Below are positions 4,897 through 6,434 of a stretch of DNA of 6,434 nt, one piece after another. Source of the DNA: an uncultured Lachnospiraceae bacterium (lineage in GTDB: Bacteria; Bacillota; Clostridia; Lachnospirales; Lachnospiraceae); assembly GCA_910587305.1 (NCBI GenBank), contig CAJUKV010000097.1, positions 1 through 6,434 of the forward strand, in the 5' to 3' direction. Within the stretch, counting starts at the first letter, position 1, and every line of letters begins with the position of its first letter. The notes under the pieces were generated by a model. It was not told the origin of the DNA. It was given only the letters and a program-made list of their open reading frames with translations, and searched no databases. The position numbers and the translations under genes were made by a program.

Positions 4897-5779
4897 CCCA
4901 CAATTAGATACATTTATTCGTGTGGCAGATGCCGGGAGTTTTAACAAGGCAGCGGAGGAATCCTATATTACTCCAACGGCAGTTATTAAGCAGATCAATC
5001 TTTTAGAGGATTCATTGAGTATAAAATTATTTGAACGAACGCACAGGGGACTGACTTTAACGGAGGCCGGAAAATCATTATATCAGGACACAAAATATAT
5101 TATCCAATATTGCCGTGATTCCGTTACAAGGGCAAAAAATGCTATGCAGAATAATGTGAGTGTTATTCGGATTGGCAGCTCCCCTATGACTCCGGCACAG
5201 CTTTTAATGCAATTATGGCCGGAGATACAAGTACATTGCCCGGATTTGAAATTTCAGATTATTCCGTTTGAGAATACGCCGGAAAATGCCAGAGAAATTC
5301 TGGCTAACCTCGGTAAGAATATAGACGTGGTTGCCGGTATTTTTGATGAAACCATGCTGGATCTGCGGCACTGTGCCGGGCTTCCATTATCCCGTGAACC
5401 GTTCTGCTGTGCGGTTTCTATCCACCACCGGCTTGCTGCAAAAAATAAGCTGAAAATAAAAGACCTCTATGGAGAGAACCTGATGCTAATGCGCCGGGAT
5501 TGGAGTAATTATGTAGATAGACTTCGGGATGACCTCTGGCAGAACCATAGCCAGATACATATTGTAGATTTTGATTTTTACAGTATGGAGGCTTTCAATC
5601 GGTGTGAGAACAGCAATGATGTTTTGCTGGCAATTCCGGGCTGGGCTAATGTACATCCGCTTTTGAAGGTGATTCCGGTTGAATGGGAGCATAGTATCCC
5701 GTTTGGCCTGCTTCATTCTCCGCAACCATCAGAAACAGTAAAGAAATTCTTGGAAGCAGCACAAATGGCTGTAAATTGA
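4889..5779 (+). CDS. LysR-family transcriptional regulator
   Basis: A full-length 296-aa LysR-type regulator. Residues 6-62 form the winged HTH (LDTFIRVADAGSFNKAAEES, then LLEDSLSIKLFERTHRGLTL, TEAGKSLY), followed by a linker helix (residues about 63-88) and the periplasmic-binding-protein-like effector domain from about residue 91 (IRIGSSPMTPAQLLMQLWPE) to the end. The effector is unknown. The ATG start has AAGGGAGGG at 4873-4881, seven bases upstream, and overlaps the HTH gene by 8 bases. A terminator follows, then a lipoprotein gene in the same direction that is the natural candidate target. The gene is visibly richer in A and T than the mobilisation genes to the left, suggesting different ancestry. 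Confidence 0.93.
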   Translation: MYNPQLDTFIRVADAGSFNKAAEESYITPTAVIKQINLLEDSLSIKLFERTHRGLTLTEAGKSLYQDTKYIIQYCRDSVTRAKNAMQNNVSVIRIGSSPMTPAQLLMQLWPEIQVHCPDLKFQIIPFENTPENAREILANLGKNIDVVAGIFDETMLDLRHCAGLPLSREPFCCAVSIHHRLAAKNKLKIKDLYGENLMLMRRDWSNYVDRLRDDLWQNHSQIHIVDFDFYSMEAFNRCENSNDVLLAIPGWANVHPLLKVIPVEWEHSIPFGLLHSPQPSETVKKFLEAAQMAVN

Positions 5780-5806
5780 AGAAGGAAAACAGTTATAACC
5801 TTTGAG

Positions 5807-5819
5807 TATCAACTGATGA
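5807..5819. promoter_or_regulatory. Possible LysR box (T-N11-A)
   Basis: T5807 and A5819 bracket 11 bases containing the dyad ATCA-AC-TGAT (5808-5817). Its centre lies about 54 bases before the predicted start of the lipoprotein transcript, in the zone where LysR activators bind. The motif is short and could be chance. Confidence 0.25.
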
Positions 5820-5822
5820 ACA

Positions 5823-5855
5823 AAGCGAGACTTCTCTTGAGGTCTTGCTTTTTTT
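5823..5855 (+). terminator. Terminator after the LysR gene
   Basis: A 12-bp stem (5823-5834 with 5839-5850, two G-T wobbles) with a TCTT loop is followed by T through 5855. It closes the HTH-LysR transcript 43 bases after the stop. The last T is also the first base of a TATAAT box, so terminator and downstream promoter overlap. Confidence 0.85.
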
Positions 5856-5873
5856 ATAATATGAGTAGTAAAA
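5855..5873 (+). promoter_or_regulatory. -10 region of the lipoprotein gene, shared block
   Basis: A perfect TATAAT at 5855-5860 begins a 19-base block identical at 17 positions to 4662-4680 in front of the HTH-LysR pair. No good -35 box is found at 16-18 bases upstream (TTCTCT at best), which fits a promoter that needs an activator such as the LysR protein. Confidence 0.5.
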
Positions 5874-5893
5874 GCAGAACGGGGGTGATGGAA

Positions 5894-6434
5894 TTGAAAA
5901 AATCTGTTTGTACTGTTGCGTTTGTTTGTATATTGGTTTGTATTACAGGATGTAGCGCCATCAAAAATACTGATGGCGAAGCAAATAAAGCCTCTGGCAA
6001 TATTGCGGAGATAGAATCTGGAAAAGAAACAACAGAAAGCCTTTTGCAGCAAACCGAAGGGGCAGAAAGAATTGTGCAGGCAGAAACGAGGATAAGTGAA
6101 CCGTATACAACAGATACAAAAATAGCCGAGGTACTATCTGATCCAGTTTTCGGAGAGTATGGCAGGCTGATTTTTCCAGTAGATAGTAGATATTATAGCG
6201 GGGACACTTTGGGGTCGCTGCGGCTTACATGGTATAGCAATATTGACCCGGAAAAGACGGTAGAGATTGCAAATTATCTAAGAGATCATGCGGCGGCAGG
6301 AGAAACCTGTTTTTATGATATTTATACTGATGAAGAAAAGACGGCTGACCCGGCAAAACAGGATACAGGGCTATTCTTTTTCAAAGGAAATCCCGGAGAA
6401 AAATTTGCTGTCTGTAATGCAGGCGGGGGATTTG
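5894..6434 (+). CDS. Lipoprotein, alpha/beta hydrolase-like, partial (3' end outside window)
   Basis: The first 180 residues of a secreted lipoprotein. A basic start (MKK), a hydrophobic stretch and the lipobox ITGC place the lipidated cysteine at residue 20, so the protein should be anchored outside the membrane. A Thr/Glu-rich linker (about residues 22-70) precedes a folded part from about residue 85 (FGEYGRLIFPVDSRYYSGDT). The last residues, FFFKGNPGEKFAVCNAGGGF, resemble the first strand and oxyanion-hole glycines of alpha/beta hydrolases; the catalytic serine lies beyond the window, so activity cannot be judged. The TTG at 5894 is preferred because GGGGGTGA lies at 5881-5888, correctly spaced; the in-frame ATG at 5888 is too close to it. 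It is the likely target of the upstream LysR regulator. Confidence 0.7.
   Translation, partial: MKKSVCTVAFVCILVCITGCSAIKNTDGEANKASGNIAEIESGKETTESLLQQTEGAERIVQAETRISEPYTTDTKIAEVLSDPVFGEYGRLIFPVDSRYYSGDTLGSLRLTWYSNIDPEKTVEIANYLRDHAAAGETCFYDIYTDEEKTADPAKQDTGLFFFKGNPGEKFAVCNAGGGF
5956..5978. repeat. 8-bp inverted repeat just after the lipobox codon
   Basis: CGCCATCA at 5956-5963 pairs with TGATGGCG at 5971-5978 across a seven-base loop, inside the coding sequence directly behind the lipidated cysteine codon. It could form an mRNA hairpin or be a chance feature. Confidence 0.4.

Noticed and set aside
5729..6052. Minus-strand open frame of 107 aa
   Set aside because: It is antisense to the LysR end, the terminator and the lipoprotein gene, and shows no recognisable domain.

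Overview
The window looks like part of an integrated mobilisable or conjugative element from a gut-type Clostridia (Lachnospiraceae/Oscillospiraceae-like) genome. Evidence is strong AGGAGG-type ribosome binding sites, frequent TTG/GTG starts, and a MobC / DUF3991-Toprim / relaxase gene set of the kind common in Firmicutes mobile elements. No integrase, rRNA, tRNA or CRISPR array is visible, so the element is only partly covered and its ends are not defined here.

Left part (1-3190), GC-rich: mobC (relaxosome accessory protein), an intrinsic terminator-like hairpin, a DUF3991/Toprim primase-like gene, a convergent small XRE regulator, and a divergently transcribed MOBP-type relaxase that ends in a strong, possibly bidirectional terminator. 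The space between the first XRE gene and the relaxase carries a relaxase promoter laced with TAGGCTA repeats, which looks like an operator.

Middle part (3176-4595): a second small XRE regulator faces away from a three-gene cluster: an unknown 138-aa protein, an unknown acidic 62-aa protein, and a SymE-family toxin-like protein whose start overlaps the preceding gene. The promoter for this cluster is an exact TTGACA-17-TATAAT match covered by a long inverted repeat, so it looks strong and repressor-controlled. After the SymE-like gene comes about 200 bases of non-coding, hairpin-dense DNA including a perfect 14-bp inverted repeat; this may be a cis-acting transfer site (oriT) or structured RNA, but that is unproven.

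Right part (about 4620-6434), visibly AT-richer: a small excisionase-like HTH gene overlapping a full-length LysR regulator, a terminator, and the start of a lipoprotein that resembles alpha/beta hydrolases and is cut by the window end. The promoter of the HTH-LysR pair and the sequence before the lipoprotein share a 19-base block starting at the -10 box (17 of 19 identical), suggesting a small regulator-target unit. It may be cargo or flanking chromosome.

The most interesting points are the repressor-guarded SymE-like cluster, the hairpin-rich region, the two operator-like regions next to XRE genes, and the shared promoter block of the LysR unit. None of this proves a new system.
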